NCBI RefSeq assembly: GCF_016598595.1
Contig: NZ_CP066788.1
Span: forward strand, 62,001 to 126,000
DNA from: Martelella lutilitoris
GTDB lineage: Bacteria > Pseudomonadota > Alphaproteobacteria > Rhizobiales > Rhizobiaceae
Direction of reading: 5' to 3'
DNA length: 64,000 nt
Positions 36,773 through 45,214 of the stretch are shown one piece after another. The translations under genes were made by a program, and so were the position numbers. Within the stretch, counting starts at the first letter, position 1. Every line of letters starts with the position of its first letter. Under the pieces are notes generated by a model, which did no database searches, was not told the DNA's origin, and worked only from the letters and a program-made list of their open reading frames with translations.

Positions 36773-38503
36773 ATGCACTTCATGAATGATGCTCCCTCCA
36801 AGGGTCGTTCTGAACTTTGGCAGGCGCTGCTTTCCTCCTGCGGCGCGCTTTTCGGTGTGGCGGTGTTCAGCGCGGTGGTGAACCTTTTGATGCTGACGGG
36901 GCCGCTGTTCATGCTGCAGGTCTATGACCGGGTCTTGTCCAGCCACTCGTCGGCCACGCTGCTGGTCCTGTTTGCCATCGTCGCCTTTCTCTACGGGCTG
37001 ATGGGGTTTCTCGATCATGTGCGCGGGCGGGTTCTGGCGCGGGTCGGCGCGCGGTTCCAGGCGCGGCTTGATGGAAGGGTGTTTCGCGCCGTTTTGAAAC
37101 AGGCGGAGCACCCCGGCCTGCGGGAACAGCCTGCCGGCGGGCTGAGGGACCTTGCCAGCATTCAGGCGTTCCTGTCCTCGCCTCTGCCGGGTGCCGCCTT
37201 CGACCTGCCCTGGACGCCGCTGTTTCTGGCGATCCTGTTTGCCTTCAACATGTGGATGGGCTGGCTCGGGCTTGCCGGCGGCATTGTCATCGCGGTGCTG
37301 GCCTTTGCCAATCAGCGGCTGACGCAGAAGCGGCAGGCGGATGCCGCCCGGCTGGCGCGGGACGCCGACGCGGCGACCGAACGCACCCGCAAGCAGATCG
37401 AAACCGTGCGCGCGCTGGGCATGACGGGTCCGCTGATTTCCCGCTGGCACGCGGTGCGGAAAACGGCGCTTGAAGCGCAGATCGCCGCATCGGACCGGGG
37501 CGGCGGGCTGACGGCGGCGACCAAGGCCTTCCGGCTTCTGCTCCAGTCTGCCGTACTGGCGCTCGGTGCGCTCCTGGTGCTCGACGGGCAATTGTCCGCC
37601 GGCGCAATGATTGCGGGCTCCATCCTGCTCGGTCGCGCGCTTGCGCCCATCGAGCAGGTGATCGGCCAGTGGGCGACCTTCCAGAAGGCGGGCCGTGCAT
37701 GGTCTTCGCTTGCAAAACTGCTGAGCGCTGTTCCGGAAAGCGAAGCGCCGATGCCCCTGCCACGGCCGGAAGGCCGGCTATCGGTTGAGGCGATCACCGT
37801 TGTACCACCGGGAGAGAAGAAACCGGTTCTCTCCGCCATCAGCGTTGCCGTGGCGCCCGGCAAGGCGCTGGCCGTCATCGGGCCGAGTGCCGCGGGCAAG
37901 TCGAGCTTTGCCCGCGCGGTTACGGGGCTTTGGCCGGCGGCGGGCGGCGTTGTGCGTCTCGGCGGCGCGGATATCAGGCACTATGATCCCGATGTCCTGG
38001 GAAGCCTCATGGGTTATCTGCCGCAGACCGTCATGCTGTTTCCCGGAACAGTGGCGCAGAATATCGCCCGGTTTGCGGCAGACCCGGCCCCGGAAGCAAT
38101 CGTCCAGGCAGCTCAACGGGCCGGCGCCCATGACCTGATCCTGTCATTGCCCGATGGCTATGACACGGTTCTGACCGAGGGCGAGAGCCGTCTTTCGGGC
38201 GGCCAGCGGCAGCGGATCGGACTGGCGCGTGCGCTTTTCGGCGATCCAGTCGTGCTGGTGCTGGACGAACCGAATGCAAGCCTCGACGATCCGGGCGTGA
38301 AGGCGCTGAACGGCGCGATTGCGACGGCGAAAGCCGATGGGCGCGCCGTCATCATCATGTCGCACCGGCCGTCGGCGCTGGCGGAATGCGATGACGTGCT
38401 TCTGCTCGATAGCGGACAGGCGCGCGCGGTCGGTCCGCGCGACGAGGTGCTGCAGCGTTTTGTCCGTCAGCCACAGGGCAAGATTGCGGGAGGGGCGCCC
38501 TAA
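36773..38503 (+). CDS. Type I secretion ABC transporter (PrsD/HlyB-like permease/ATPase)
   Basis: Inner-membrane exporter, 576 residues: N-terminal membrane domain with the T1SS segment LTGPLFMLQVYDRVLSSHS, then an ATPase with Walker A GPSAAGKSS, signature [14 protein letters not shown] and Walker B VLVLDEPNASLD. It lacks an N-terminal C39-like peptidase domain, as in PrsD types. Starts 57 bases after the RTX stop. With the fusion protein and an outer-membrane TolC encoded elsewhere it should export the RTX protein. Confidence 0.93.
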   Translation: MHFMNDAPSKGRSELWQALLSSCGALFGVAVFSAVVNLLMLTGPLFMLQVYDRVLSSHSSATLLVLFAIVAFLYGLMGFLDHVRGRVLARVGARFQARLDGRVFRAVLKQAEHPGLREQPAGGLRDLASIQAFLSSPLPGAAFDLPWTPLFLAILFAFNMWMGWLGLAGGIVIAVLAFANQRLTQKRQADAARLARDADAATERTRKQIETVRALGMTGPLISRWHAVRKTALEAQIAASDRGGGLTAATKAFRLLLQSAVLALGALLVLDGQLSAGAMIAGSILLGRALAPIEQVIGQWATFQKAGRAWSSLAKLLSAVPESEAPMPLPRPEGRLSVEAITVVPPGEKKPVLSAISVAVAPGKALAVIGPSAAGKSSFARAVTGLWPAAGGVVRLGGADIRHYDPDVLGSLMGYLPQTVMLFPGTVAQNIARFAADPAPEAIVQAAQRAGAHDLILSLPDGYDTVLTEGESRLSGGQRQRIGLARALFGDPVVLVLDEPNASLDDPGVKALNGAIATAKADGRAVIIMSHRPSALAECDDVLLLDSGQARAVGPRDEVLQRFVRQPQGKIAGGAP

Positions 38504-38504
38504 G

Positions 38505-39803
38505 ATGAGCAATCAGAATTGGACACCGCATCATTATCTGCGCAACGGCTTTCTGGCGCTGGTTCTCGGGTTTGGCGCTTTTGTCGCCTGGGGCTTTGCC
38601 ACTGAGATCAACGGCGCGGTGGTTGCCCCCGGTCTGGTGGAGGTCGAGGCACGCCGCCAGGTGATCCAGCACCGCGACGGCGGCATTGTTGCGGCGATCG
38701 ATGTGCGCGACGGCATGCCGGTTGTGGCCGGCCAGCCGCTGATCCGCCTGGATGGCACGGAGCTTGCTGCCGAGCGGCAGATGCTGTCGCGGCAATTGTT
38801 CGAGACCGAGGCCCGGCTGGCGCGGCTTGCGGCGGAGGTCTGGGGCGATGACGGCCTCGCCTTTGGTCAAGCGCTGGCGGACAAGGCGGCGCAAGACAAG
38901 GAGCTGGAACAGGTTCTGACCGATGAACAGGCCCTGTTCGATGCGCGGCGCGACACGCTGGCGCTGACAAAGCAGCAGTTTGAAAAGCAAAAGATCCACA
39001 CCGAGGCGGTGATCGAAAGTAAGGAGCACAAGCTGGTCGCGCTTAACAAGCAGTATGATCTTCTCGATGAAGAGGTGAAGCGTTATGAAGGGCTCTTGAA
39101 GCGGGGGCTTTCGCAGGCAAGTCCGGTCTCGACTCTGAAGCAGCAGGCGGCCGAGCTTGAAAGCGACATTGCCGGGCTCGAGGCCTCGATCGCCGAGGCG
39201 CGCGGCGCGCTGGCAGGCTATGAGGTCGAGATATTGAAAACCGTTGCCGACCGGCGCGAGGCGGCGCAGACGGAATATCGCGAGACCCAGCCGCAGGCCG
39301 CAGAACTGGCCGAACGCCTCGCCGTTGCCGACCGGCAATATGACCGGCTTGCCCTGCGCGCGCCGATGGATGGCGTCATCTACGGCATGAATGTGTTCAC
39401 GGTTGGCGGTGTTATCCAGGCGGGAACGGAGGTGGCGGCGATCGTTCCGGCGGATATGCCGGTGGTTCTGGCCGTGCATGTCGATCCGGTACAGATCGAC
39501 CGTATCAGCACCGGCCAGGCGGCGGTGGTCAAGTTTCCGAATATCAACGCCCGCTCGACTCCGGAATTCGACGGCCATGTGCGCACGATCTCCGCCGACG
39601 CCCTTGCCGGCGAGGACGGCAGCCAACGCTTCTACCGCGTCGAAATCGCCCTCGACAAGCCGTCGCTCGAAGCGGCGAAACAGCACGGCATCATGCCCGG
39701 CATGCCCGTCGAAGCCTTCATCCAGACCGCCGCCAGAAGCCCCGCATCATACCTGCTCAAACCGTTCACCGATTATCTCGATCAGGCCTTCAGGGAGGAG
39801 TGA
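38505..39803 (+). CDS. Type I secretion membrane-fusion protein (HlyD/PrsE family)
   Basis: 432 residues from the ATG at 38505; the frame is open upstream but overlaps the exporter gene. One N-terminal membrane helix (GFLALVLGFGAFVAWGF), then the biotinyl-lipoyl half (GLVEVEARRQVIQHRDGGIV), a long periplasmic coiled coil (about 110-300), the second lipoyl half (LRAPMDGVIYGMNVFTVGG) and the conserved end GMPVEAFIQTAARSPASYLL. It starts one base after the exporter stop. The last gene of the plus-strand cargo operon. Confidence 0.93.
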   Translation: MSNQNWTPHHYLRNGFLALVLGFGAFVAWGFATEINGAVVAPGLVEVEARRQVIQHRDGGIVAAIDVRDGMPVVAGQPLIRLDGTELAAERQMLSRQLFETEARLARLAAEVWGDDGLAFGQALADKAAQDKELEQVLTDEQALFDARRDTLALTKQQFEKQKIHTEAVIESKEHKLVALNKQYDLLDEEVKRYEGLLKRGLSQASPVSTLKQQAAELESDIAGLEASIAEARGALAGYEVEILKTVADRREAAQTEYRETQPQAAELAERLAVADRQYDRLALRAPMDGVIYGMNVFTVGGVIQAGTEVAAIVPADMPVVLAVHVDPVQIDRISTGQAAVVKFPNINARSTPEFDGHVRTISADALAGEDGSQRFYRVEIALDKPSLEAAKQHGIMPGMPVEAFIQTAARSPASYLLKPFTDYLDQAFREE

Positions 39804-39939
39804 TATTTTGAGAATTTGCGACTATTGGTAAAATTGGATACGTCGAATTACCGATGAATTGGTGATGTGGGCTGTCCAACTGAAAGCGCTAATACAGGCG
39901 CGGCAAGTGCCAGAAAACGGTCGAACCGCCGCGGCCTTA

Positions 39940-41019
39940 TCACTGCAGCATAGGCTGCTTTTCCAGCACCTCCGCACGCGCGAGCATGCGGTTGACCGAG
40001 CGCAGGTTCAGGGGCTGCCGCCGCGTTTGGTGTCGCTCGATAACCTCGGCGATCACCTCGACGGATAGTTCCGAAAGCCCGCGCTTTCTGCCCTCTCTTT
40101 GAGCAAAGCTGATCATGTCCGATGGCAGTACGGGTGAAAGGTTCACGATGTTCAGCCGGGTTTGCAGCGGTTCCGGAATGCCGGCAAGACTGTTCGATGT
40201 CAGGATCCAGCCGATCCACGACATATCGAATCTGAGCTGATAAAAGGGGCACTCCCACCGCGCCGCCGTGGCCGGTTCCAGCAATGAAAGCAATGCGTCG
40301 GGCAGGCTGCAGCGAGCCCCGTTTGTCGAGACTGCAACGCCCGCCTTCTCGATCTCATCGATAACGATAATCGGATTGGCGACCTTGTGCTGGATCACCG
40401 TCTGGATCGGTTTGCCGGGATGCGCCGAACCCCAACCGCGCTGGGAGCCCGCGACAGCAAAAGAGGCCTGTTCGCCAGCCGCGTCAATTGTCCGCAGCGG
40501 AACCTGAAGCACTTCGCTTACCTTGCGGGCCCAGACCGACTTGCCAATGCCGGGCGGCCCGTTCAGCAGCAGAGGCGGAAGGCGGAAGCCAGCCATGCCG
40601 GAGCGAACGGATAGCCGCATCGCCTGCCAGAACAGCTCTGTCGCGGGCGCCATCCATGGCATTTCCGCATGAAGTGCTGCAGCAATCTCATCAGCGCGTA
40701 CCTCGCTCTCGATTTCGATCACCTGCACGCCGGTATTCAGCATTTCGATCGCCTTGCGGTCCTCGGGCCGTAGATGCATGATCCCGGACACCTTTTCCCG
40801 TCCCTTGATGATCCGTACTGCCCACCGCCTGATCCGTGCCCGGTCGCGACTTGTCACAATGTCTCTCGAGCGATGCCAGTCGTCTTCGTCGGAAAGCTCT
40901 TCGACAGACTGCTTGTCCTCGCGCAGCTTGCGTAGGTGGTTTTCAAATCGGTATTCAAGATCGGCTTCGCTGTCGCCGACCGGAAACAGCCTTGCCTCGA
41001 CAAAGGGGATACGCATCAT
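39940..41019 (-). CDS. AAA+ ATPase, Lon-like ATPase core without protease
   Basis: 359 residues. Walker A GPPGIGKS (154-161), Walker B IIVIDEIEKAG (217-227), sensor ILTSNSL and a C-terminal helical AAA lid. Upstream is an about 110-residue acidic/helical region. The ATPase core resembles Lon (V-x-L-L-D-E-I-D-K), but there is no Ser-Lys protease domain. It lies 45 bases downstream of tnpB on the same strand, where tnpC normally follows, and is convergent with the secretion operon. It could be a transposition accessory or a cargo chaperone; which is not decided by sequence. Confidence 0.8.
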   Translation of the reverse strand: MMRIPFVEARLFPVGDSEADLEYRFENHLRKLREDKQSVEELSDEDDWHRSRDIVTSRDRARIRRWAVRIIKGREKVSGIMHLRPEDRKAIEMLNTGVQVIEIESEVRADEIAAALHAEMPWMAPATELFWQAMRLSVRSGMAGFRLPPLLLNGPPGIGKSVWARKVSEVLQVPLRTIDAAGEQASFAVAGSQRGWGSAHPGKPIQTVIQHKVANPIIVIDEIEKAGVAVSTNGARCSLPDALLSLLEPATAARWECPFYQLRFDMSWIGWILTSNSLAGIPEPLQTRLNIVNLSPVLPSDMISFAQREGRKRGLSELSVEVIAEVIERHQTRRQPLNLRSVNRMLARAEVLEKQPMLQ

Positions 41020-41064
41020 ACTACAATGTCCGGATACAGAAATAGAAGGGAAGAGGCCGCCCGA

Positions 41065-41415
41065 TCACGCGATCTTCGGATGGGTATAATGGGCGGTTGC
41101 GACCCGGCCCCAATCGAGGCCTTCAAATAGAGCCTCGAACTGCGCCTTGGTCAGTGTGACCGTGCCGCCCTGCATTTTCGGCCAGACGAAACCGCGGCCC
41201 TCGATACGCTTGTAGATCAGCACGAGGCCCGTTCCGTCCCACATCAGCACCTTGGTCTTGTCGCTCCCCTTGGAGCGGAAGACGAAGAAGGCGCCGCAAA
41301 ATGGATCGAGATCAAAGTTGCGCATCACATGGGCGGCGAGGCCATCCATCCCCTTGCGGAAGTCGACGGGATCGGTGGCGAGATAGATCTTGAAGGTGCT
41401 CGACGGAAAGATCAT
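41065..41415 (-). CDS. tnpB: IS66 accessory protein TnpB (Orf2)
   Basis: 116 residues, full length for the family. The conserved segments YLATDPVDFRKGMDGLAA, FVFRSKGSDKTKVLMWDGTG and RGFVWPKMQGG are diagnostic of IS66 Orf2. Required with TnpA and TnpC for IS66 transposition; its biochemical role is not settled. Start overlaps the tnpA stop (ATGA), giving translational coupling. tnpC does not follow it. Confidence 0.95.
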   Translation of the reverse strand: MIFPSSTFKIYLATDPVDFRKGMDGLAAHVMRNFDLDPFCGAFFVFRSKGSDKTKVLMWDGTGLVLIYKRIEGRGFVWPKMQGGTVTLTKAQFEALFEGLDWGRVATAHYTHPKIA

Positions 41416-41804
41416 GAGAACTGCCCCGCGACGCGGATCAGTTTCGCCAGATCGGCTTCAGCGATACTCAGAGGGAATTCCAGGCAGACTCCGCCGACAA
41501 GCAGCCGTCCACTTGAGCCGCTCTCCCTACTGGGTTCAGCCAAGCGGGGTGGTTCGTGAGCCAGTTTGACTTCGGCAAAAGGCTTGGGCTTTTCACGCCC
41601 GTCATGGGTAGCCCGCGCTTCCGCCAGCTTGACCCATTTGCGGACCAGGAAATCTCGTGTGCCGAGTTCAGCGGCGATCAATTTGACCGGGCAGCCATCG
41701 TCCCGAACCCGACGGACCGCTTCACGCTTTATCGACTTCGGCCAGATCTTCCTGCCATCGGTCGAAAGCCCGACCTTGAAGCCCCAGATGTCCACTGACG
41801 CCAT
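41412..41804 (-). CDS. tnpA: IS66 accessory protein TnpA (Orf1)
   Basis: 130 residues. A helix-turn-helix region IWPKSIKREAVRRVRDDGCP, KLIAAELGTRDFLVRKWVKL is followed by a variable linker and the conserved tail LEFPLSIAEADLAKLIRV. Typical of IS66 Orf1. The start lies about 90 bp inside the right terminal repeat. Confidence 0.92.
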   Translation of the reverse strand: MASVDIWGFKVGLSTDGRKIWPKSIKREAVRRVRDDGCPVKLIAAELGTRDFLVRKWVKLAEARATHDGREKPKPFAEVKLAHEPPRLAEPSRESGSSGRLLVGGVCLEFPLSIAEADLAKLIRVAGQFS

Positions 41805-41874
41805 TCTTCCCTCCTGATTTCAAAGGTGAAGAGAGGCCTATCATTGGGACTTTCGGTTCAGCTAGCCAAAAAAA

Positions 41875-41895
41875 AGGGTAGTTTGTTACGCTTAC
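41875..41895 (-). repeat. Right terminal inverted repeat of IS66 transposon
   Basis: Read inward on the minus strand it begins GTAAGCGTAACAAACTACCC then T. It matches the left end at 17 of 21 positions. Confidence 0.75.
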
Positions 41896-41903
41896 AGTAT
41901 ATT
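41896..41903. repeat. Right target-site duplication of IS66 transposon
   Basis: AGTATATT, identical to 26474-26481 and abutting the right terminal repeat. Confidence 0.85.
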
Positions 41904-41909
41904 TCTATA

Positions 41910-41933
41910 TTCGCATTTCTAAAGAAATGCGAA
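41910..41933. repeat. Perfect 11-bp palindrome beside IS66 insertion site
   Basis: TTCGCATTTCT-AA-AGAAATGCGAA, 6 bases outside the right target duplication. IS elements sometimes choose palindromes; it may also be an operator of the pre-insertion locus. It contains the same TTCGCAT word found upstream of the RTX operon. Confidence 0.6.
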
Positions 41934-42086
41934 CTGGACAAACTGTGCCGAATTTCAATGAACACAGTACTCGCGCTATATAAGCGCATCACCTATTGGA
42001 GGCGAGCGTTAGCGGACTCACGCTGAAAAAACTGCTTCCGAGCCGAAACCAATAACGGGGCGGTCCGCCGCTCGTAAATACTGGAC

Positions 42087-42131
42087 AGGAAAGGAAAGGA
42101 AAGGAAAGGAAAGGAAAGGAAAGGAAAGGAA
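42087..42131 (+). repeat. Pentanucleotide tandem repeat (AGGAA)9
   Basis: Nine uninterrupted copies of AGGAA, 45 bases. It lies about 200 bases upstream of the TnsA-like frame in a non-coding region. Pure short repeats change length by slippage, so it is a candidate for variable expression or simply a mutational hotspot. Confidence 0.9.
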
Positions 42132-42300
42132 CACAGGCGAAACACATATGGCCAAGGCCAAAACAGAAAAGGCGTGATTGCTGTAACAACCACGCCCTTC
42201 CGAAAAGAAGCAGACGCTTCTTCGTAGAGACCACCTTAATAGCACGCTCGTGCCGGGGTGGGAAGGGTGTCGCTTCTCCTCAAAATCTGAATTGAACAGA

Positions 42301-42323
42301 CCCGAGAAGCCATGCTTCTCGGG
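42301..42323 (+). promoter_or_regulatory. Stem-loop just upstream of the TnsA-like gene
   Basis: CCCGAGAAGC-CAT-GCTTCTCGGG, perfect 10-bp arms with a 3-base loop. It ends a few bases before the ribosome site AAGGAG of the gene starting at 42336, so it could control translation or end upstream transcription. Confidence 0.5.
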
Positions 42324-42335
42324 CAAGGAGAACCT

Positions 42336-42956
42336 ATGCCTATTCAACGGCAAGTAAACTTCGAAATCCCGTCCGAACACCCTTACGCCAATCAACCTGA
42401 GCTTTGGGATTGCACCATCCAACCGCCGCCGCTTGCCGACCCCGATGATCCGCATCGGCTATCGCGCTCGCACCTGCAGAAGATCGAGCTCGGGAAATCC
42501 AGTGGCTCCTGTAAGGTTGCCTTTGTCACGCGGCTGCACTGGTCGACCGTCTTGCAGGAATTCTGGTGCGCTTCATATGAGGAGTCACAGGTTTATCTGA
42601 ACCTTGCCGCCCATCCCGATACCGTCAACTTCAAGGAACAGCTGACCCGCATCGATTATGTCGATGATGCCGGCAAGGACAGGCATACGCTCGGCGAGAA
42701 GCGGCGCGAGATCGACATCGGTGATTTTGTCGAGGCCTATGCTGTTCGCATGGACTGCGATGACGAGATGAATCCGTTCTTGGCGAAGAATTGGATCGTC
42801 GTTGATACCAATCTGGCATTACAGCGGCATGAAGTCGATCACTCGAGGAAGCGACGGCGGCCGAGAAAATGGAAATCCCAAAAATCGGGTGTTTATTCAG
42901 GGCTGCTCCTTCGGGAGCGGCCCTTTTTTTGTGCGTATTTCCGGCCGGAGGAATAG
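42336..42956 (+). pseudogene. TnsA-like endonuclease fragment, decayed
   Basis: 206-codon frame from an ATG with a good AAGGAG site. The middle (SYEESQVYLNLAAHPDTVNF, then KEQLTRIDYVDDAGKDRHT) resembles the N-terminal domain of TnsA-type nucleases, with the early Glu and the P-D-x-V, E-Q and Y-x-D-x-x-G-K pattern. After RHT the expected D-F/D-Y catalytic Asp strand does not follow, and the frame runs through a strong terminator at 42900, so the 3' part is probably frameshifted run-on. Assignment by eye; no TnsB or TnsC gene is nearby. Confidence 0.4.
42900..42930 (+). terminator. Strong rho-independent terminator
   Basis: GGGCTGCTCC-TTCG-GGAGCGGCCC followed by seven T. Ten pairs with one T-G wobble and a stable tetraloop. 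It lies inside the open frame of the TnsA-like fragment, evidence that this frame's 3' end is not native. Confidence 0.85.
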
Positions 42957-43135
42957 CCGTTCAATCCAGGACGGATTTCAGGCGTCGGAAGACGGAATTC
43001 GGGTGTCGGATTCAAAAAACCGACTTGTCGCAAGGTGATTTAAGTTATTGATTTTATTGATCCTGAAAATCGGATAGAACGGCGTTTCCATGGCGGACGT
43101 CACCTTTCATTTCAGCACCTTGCTGTTATTCTTGG

Positions 43136-43161
43136 CGAACCTTGACTGAAGGTTCGATTTT
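43136..43161 (+). terminator. Terminator-like hairpin
   Basis: CGAACCTT-GACTG-AAGGTTCG followed by ATTTTTC. It lies in a 380-bp stretch (42957-43368) in which no gene is supported. Confidence 0.5.
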
Positions 43162-43368
43162 TCGCCAAATAGTGTCAAAACCATTGACATCTACATATGG
43201 TTGCGACACTTGATTGAGATAGAGTGATTTAGGCGATCCACCGCGCTGAGCGTCTTCCTGCTGCCCTATCGAACTTTCTTTAAAATCAATTCATCCGAGC
43301 ATGACGCGTCAACATCGTGTGATCATCTGTTCATCGTGCTGACTTTTGCAACCTGGTGTCTCAATTAC

Positions 43369-44109
43369 ATGCAGAATATTGAAATCTCTTATGAAAAACG
43401 TCTTTCCCCTCCCGAAGGCGAGCCTTGGCTCGAAACACGGGGTGGCCTGAAATACTGGCTGGTAGATCGCCAGCCGACAATCGGGCTGCAGATTTCGGTC
43501 CTCACCGAGGATCCAAGTATTTCGATGCACAGATATGGCGGTGGCGGGCGAGAGGACTATGGCAGCTTTCTGTTCCGCTACAAGGGGTTTCAGATCGGCT
43601 TTATGCATCATGAGTTGGGAGAGGAGTGCTGGCCATTGCCGCCCAAAAGTCTCCCAGAAGATTCGGAAGAAGGCCGGCGAACCGGTACTTATATAATCAG
43701 GATCACAGCTGTCGGAACGCCGGTTTTCGATCCCTCCGCCTTTTATGTTCGCGATGAAAATCGCCGGCCGATCAAAGACGGGGAAGGCCACTATATCCGC
43801 GACCGTGCCTATAAGCGTGGATCGGAATATGTCACCGGTCTCAGTTGGGAAGATTATCGCGCGGGAAAGCGCGATCGTTTCCGTTCGCGTCAGCAGCAGG
43901 AAGAAATGTTGTCGATCTGGCCGGATCTGTTCACCGGCATGTGGGGGCGACTCAAAGATCTGAAACCGGGTGCACGCAAAACTCTACCGAGTGGCAGAAA
44001 GATGCCAATTGCAGCGATGCGCTTTTCCGACGAGGTCATTCGGCAATTCGAAACGGGGGAGTTGATCGATGGCACATGTAAAGAATCAGCAGAAATTAAT
44101 TTTCTATAA
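43369..44109 (+). CDS. Hypothetical protein
   Basis: 246 residues from the ATG at 43369 (a GTG at 43336 is also in frame). Plausible globular composition, with WLETRGGLKYWLVDRQPTIG, SFLFRYKGFQIGFMHHELGE and FYVRDENRRPIKDGEGHYIR. No signal peptide, no membrane segment, no family recognised. It lies 32 bases upstream of a small membrane-anchored protein gene and probably forms an operon with it. The accessory context is compatible with an effector-immunity or stress pair, but nothing in the sequence shows this. Confidence 0.6.
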   Translation: MQNIEISYEKRLSPPEGEPWLETRGGLKYWLVDRQPTIGLQISVLTEDPSISMHRYGGGGREDYGSFLFRYKGFQIGFMHHELGEECWPLPPKSLPEDSEEGRRTGTYIIRITAVGTPVFDPSAFYVRDENRRPIKDGEGHYIRDRAYKRGSEYVTGLSWEDYRAGKRDRFRSRQQQEEMLSIWPDLFTGMWGRLKDLKPGARKTLPSGRKMPIAAMRFSDEVIRQFETGELIDGTCKESAEINFL

Positions 44110-44141
44110 ATCTCGGAAATAATATAAACGGTGGCAATAAA

Positions 44142-44705
44142 TTGAAACTGAAATTATTTTTTACTTTATTGATATTTTGTTTCGGTTATTTTACCTATCA
44201 ACATTTACTTGAATTCCGGATTCAAAAAAATATTCCGGCGAGCGTCGAGGTTGAGAATATCGAGTATTTTCACCGAGAAATTTTCAGGTGTACCGCTGCT
44301 GAAATCGATATATCTGACGATCACGAAGTCGACAGAAACTTAATTACATTGTCAGAGAACGCGTTAGAAACTCTTCGAAAGAAGGGGGAAGAGGAAAATA
44401 TAGGGGTTTATGTATTCCCGGATGGGAAATTTGCTTACTTTTCCGATGCTTCTCTCATAGATGTTGCAGGTAGCATCGAAATATCGGGCGATAGAAGGCT
44501 CGGGGAGCATATATCAAATCAAATATTCTCTGGCAGATCGTGCTTTCCTGAGAGGGGAGACAAGAAAGAGTATTTGGGTTTTCGAATTAAATTCACCCAG
44601 GCTTTGACCGACAACACAGGCATTGTCATTATCGGCGAGGGATTTCTCGGCGGCGTTATGGTTCTGTTCCCTGATGACAGAAAATTGTTTTATTTTGGCC
44701 CATAG
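44142..44705 (+). CDS. Hypothetical membrane-anchored protein
   Basis: 187 residues with a TTG start (MKLKLFFTLLIFCFGYFTYQ), a signal-anchor helix, then a mainly beta-type exported domain (GVYVFPDGKFAYFSDASLID, EYLGFRIKFTQAL, GVMVLFPDDRKLFYFG). The coding sequence is clearly lower in GC than the flanking operons, suggesting acquisition by transfer. Partner of the preceding hypothetical gene by position. Function unknown. Confidence 0.6.
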   Translation: MKLKLFFTLLIFCFGYFTYQHLLEFRIQKNIPASVEVENIEYFHREIFRCTAAEIDISDDHEVDRNLITLSENALETLRKKGEEENIGVYVFPDGKFAYFSDASLIDVAGSIEISGDRRLGEHISNQIFSGRSCFPERGDKKEYLGFRIKFTQALTDNTGIVIIGEGFLGGVMVLFPDDRKLFYFGP

Positions 44706-44918
44706 TGGGTTGGCGAAACCTCGTGCCAACAACATATGAACTGACTGATCCGCCTACGGGAATGGCAAGCCTCCTCATTTTAACGGGGTTCAGTGGTAGA
44801 AATCACGCGGCCATTTTCAGTTTCCGAGCGGGTGGGATGCCGCCAATGCCCATGTCGGGCCGTTCGTGGTTATATGTCCAAAGCCCGTTCTTCATGGTGA
44901 GGATTGGAGCATTTCGCA

Positions 44919-44938
44919 GTCAGATGGAAACATCTGAC
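44919..44938. repeat. Palindromic intergenic element
   Basis: GTCAGATG-GAAA-CATCTGAC, perfect 8-bp arms, extended by the imperfect outer pair GCATTTCGC ... GCGAAAATGC. It looks like a small mosaic/REP-like palindrome of the kind scattered in rhizobial genomes. Copy number in this genome is unknown. The surrounding 44706-45214 holds no supported gene. Confidence 0.5.
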
Positions 44939-45214
44939 GTTAAGCGAAAATGCGTCAAAACAAATAGGTAGAGTGGTGCGCGTCTCCATGAAAGGCGGAA
45001 CCGCGCTAGCGTCGCTCAAAGGATCCAGGCTCGCACCCGGGCCGATCAACCTGACATCGCCGACCGGGGCCTGACCGGCAATACCCGTCGAGATATCACA
45101 TCTAGATGCGAGCTTTCAGGAGGTTATCCATTCGGACGCACAAAGACCGCTCGAACCGATTGAACTGACGCATCGCGCTTCCCGAAATTCAATTCCGATT
45201 CTCCGGCCGATGCG

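Larger units (their letters stand above)
26482..41895. mobile_element. IS66-family transposon carrying RTX/type I secretion passenger genes (15.4 kb)
   Basis: The ends begin GTAAGCGT, as usual for IS66 elements. The left end (26482-26502) and the reverse complement of the right end (41875-41895) agree at 17 of 21 positions, and the element is flanked by a perfect 8-bp duplication. Inside, tnpA and tnpB lie at the right end and tnpC near the left, all on the minus strand in the canonical A-B-C order, but with about 11.8 kb of passenger DNA between tnpB and tnpC. An IS3 remnant lies within the left end. Whether it still moves is unknown. Confidence 0.8.

Noticed and set aside
42018..42455. Minus-strand frame with a Pro-Phe-Leu-Ser repeat across (AGGAA)9
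   Set aside because: The peptide repeat is a by-product of the pentanucleotide tract; the frame is antisense to the TnsA-like fragment.
44705..44971. 88-codon plus-strand frame after the hypothetical pair
   Set aside because: No family pattern and it runs across the palindromic intergenic element at 44919-44938.
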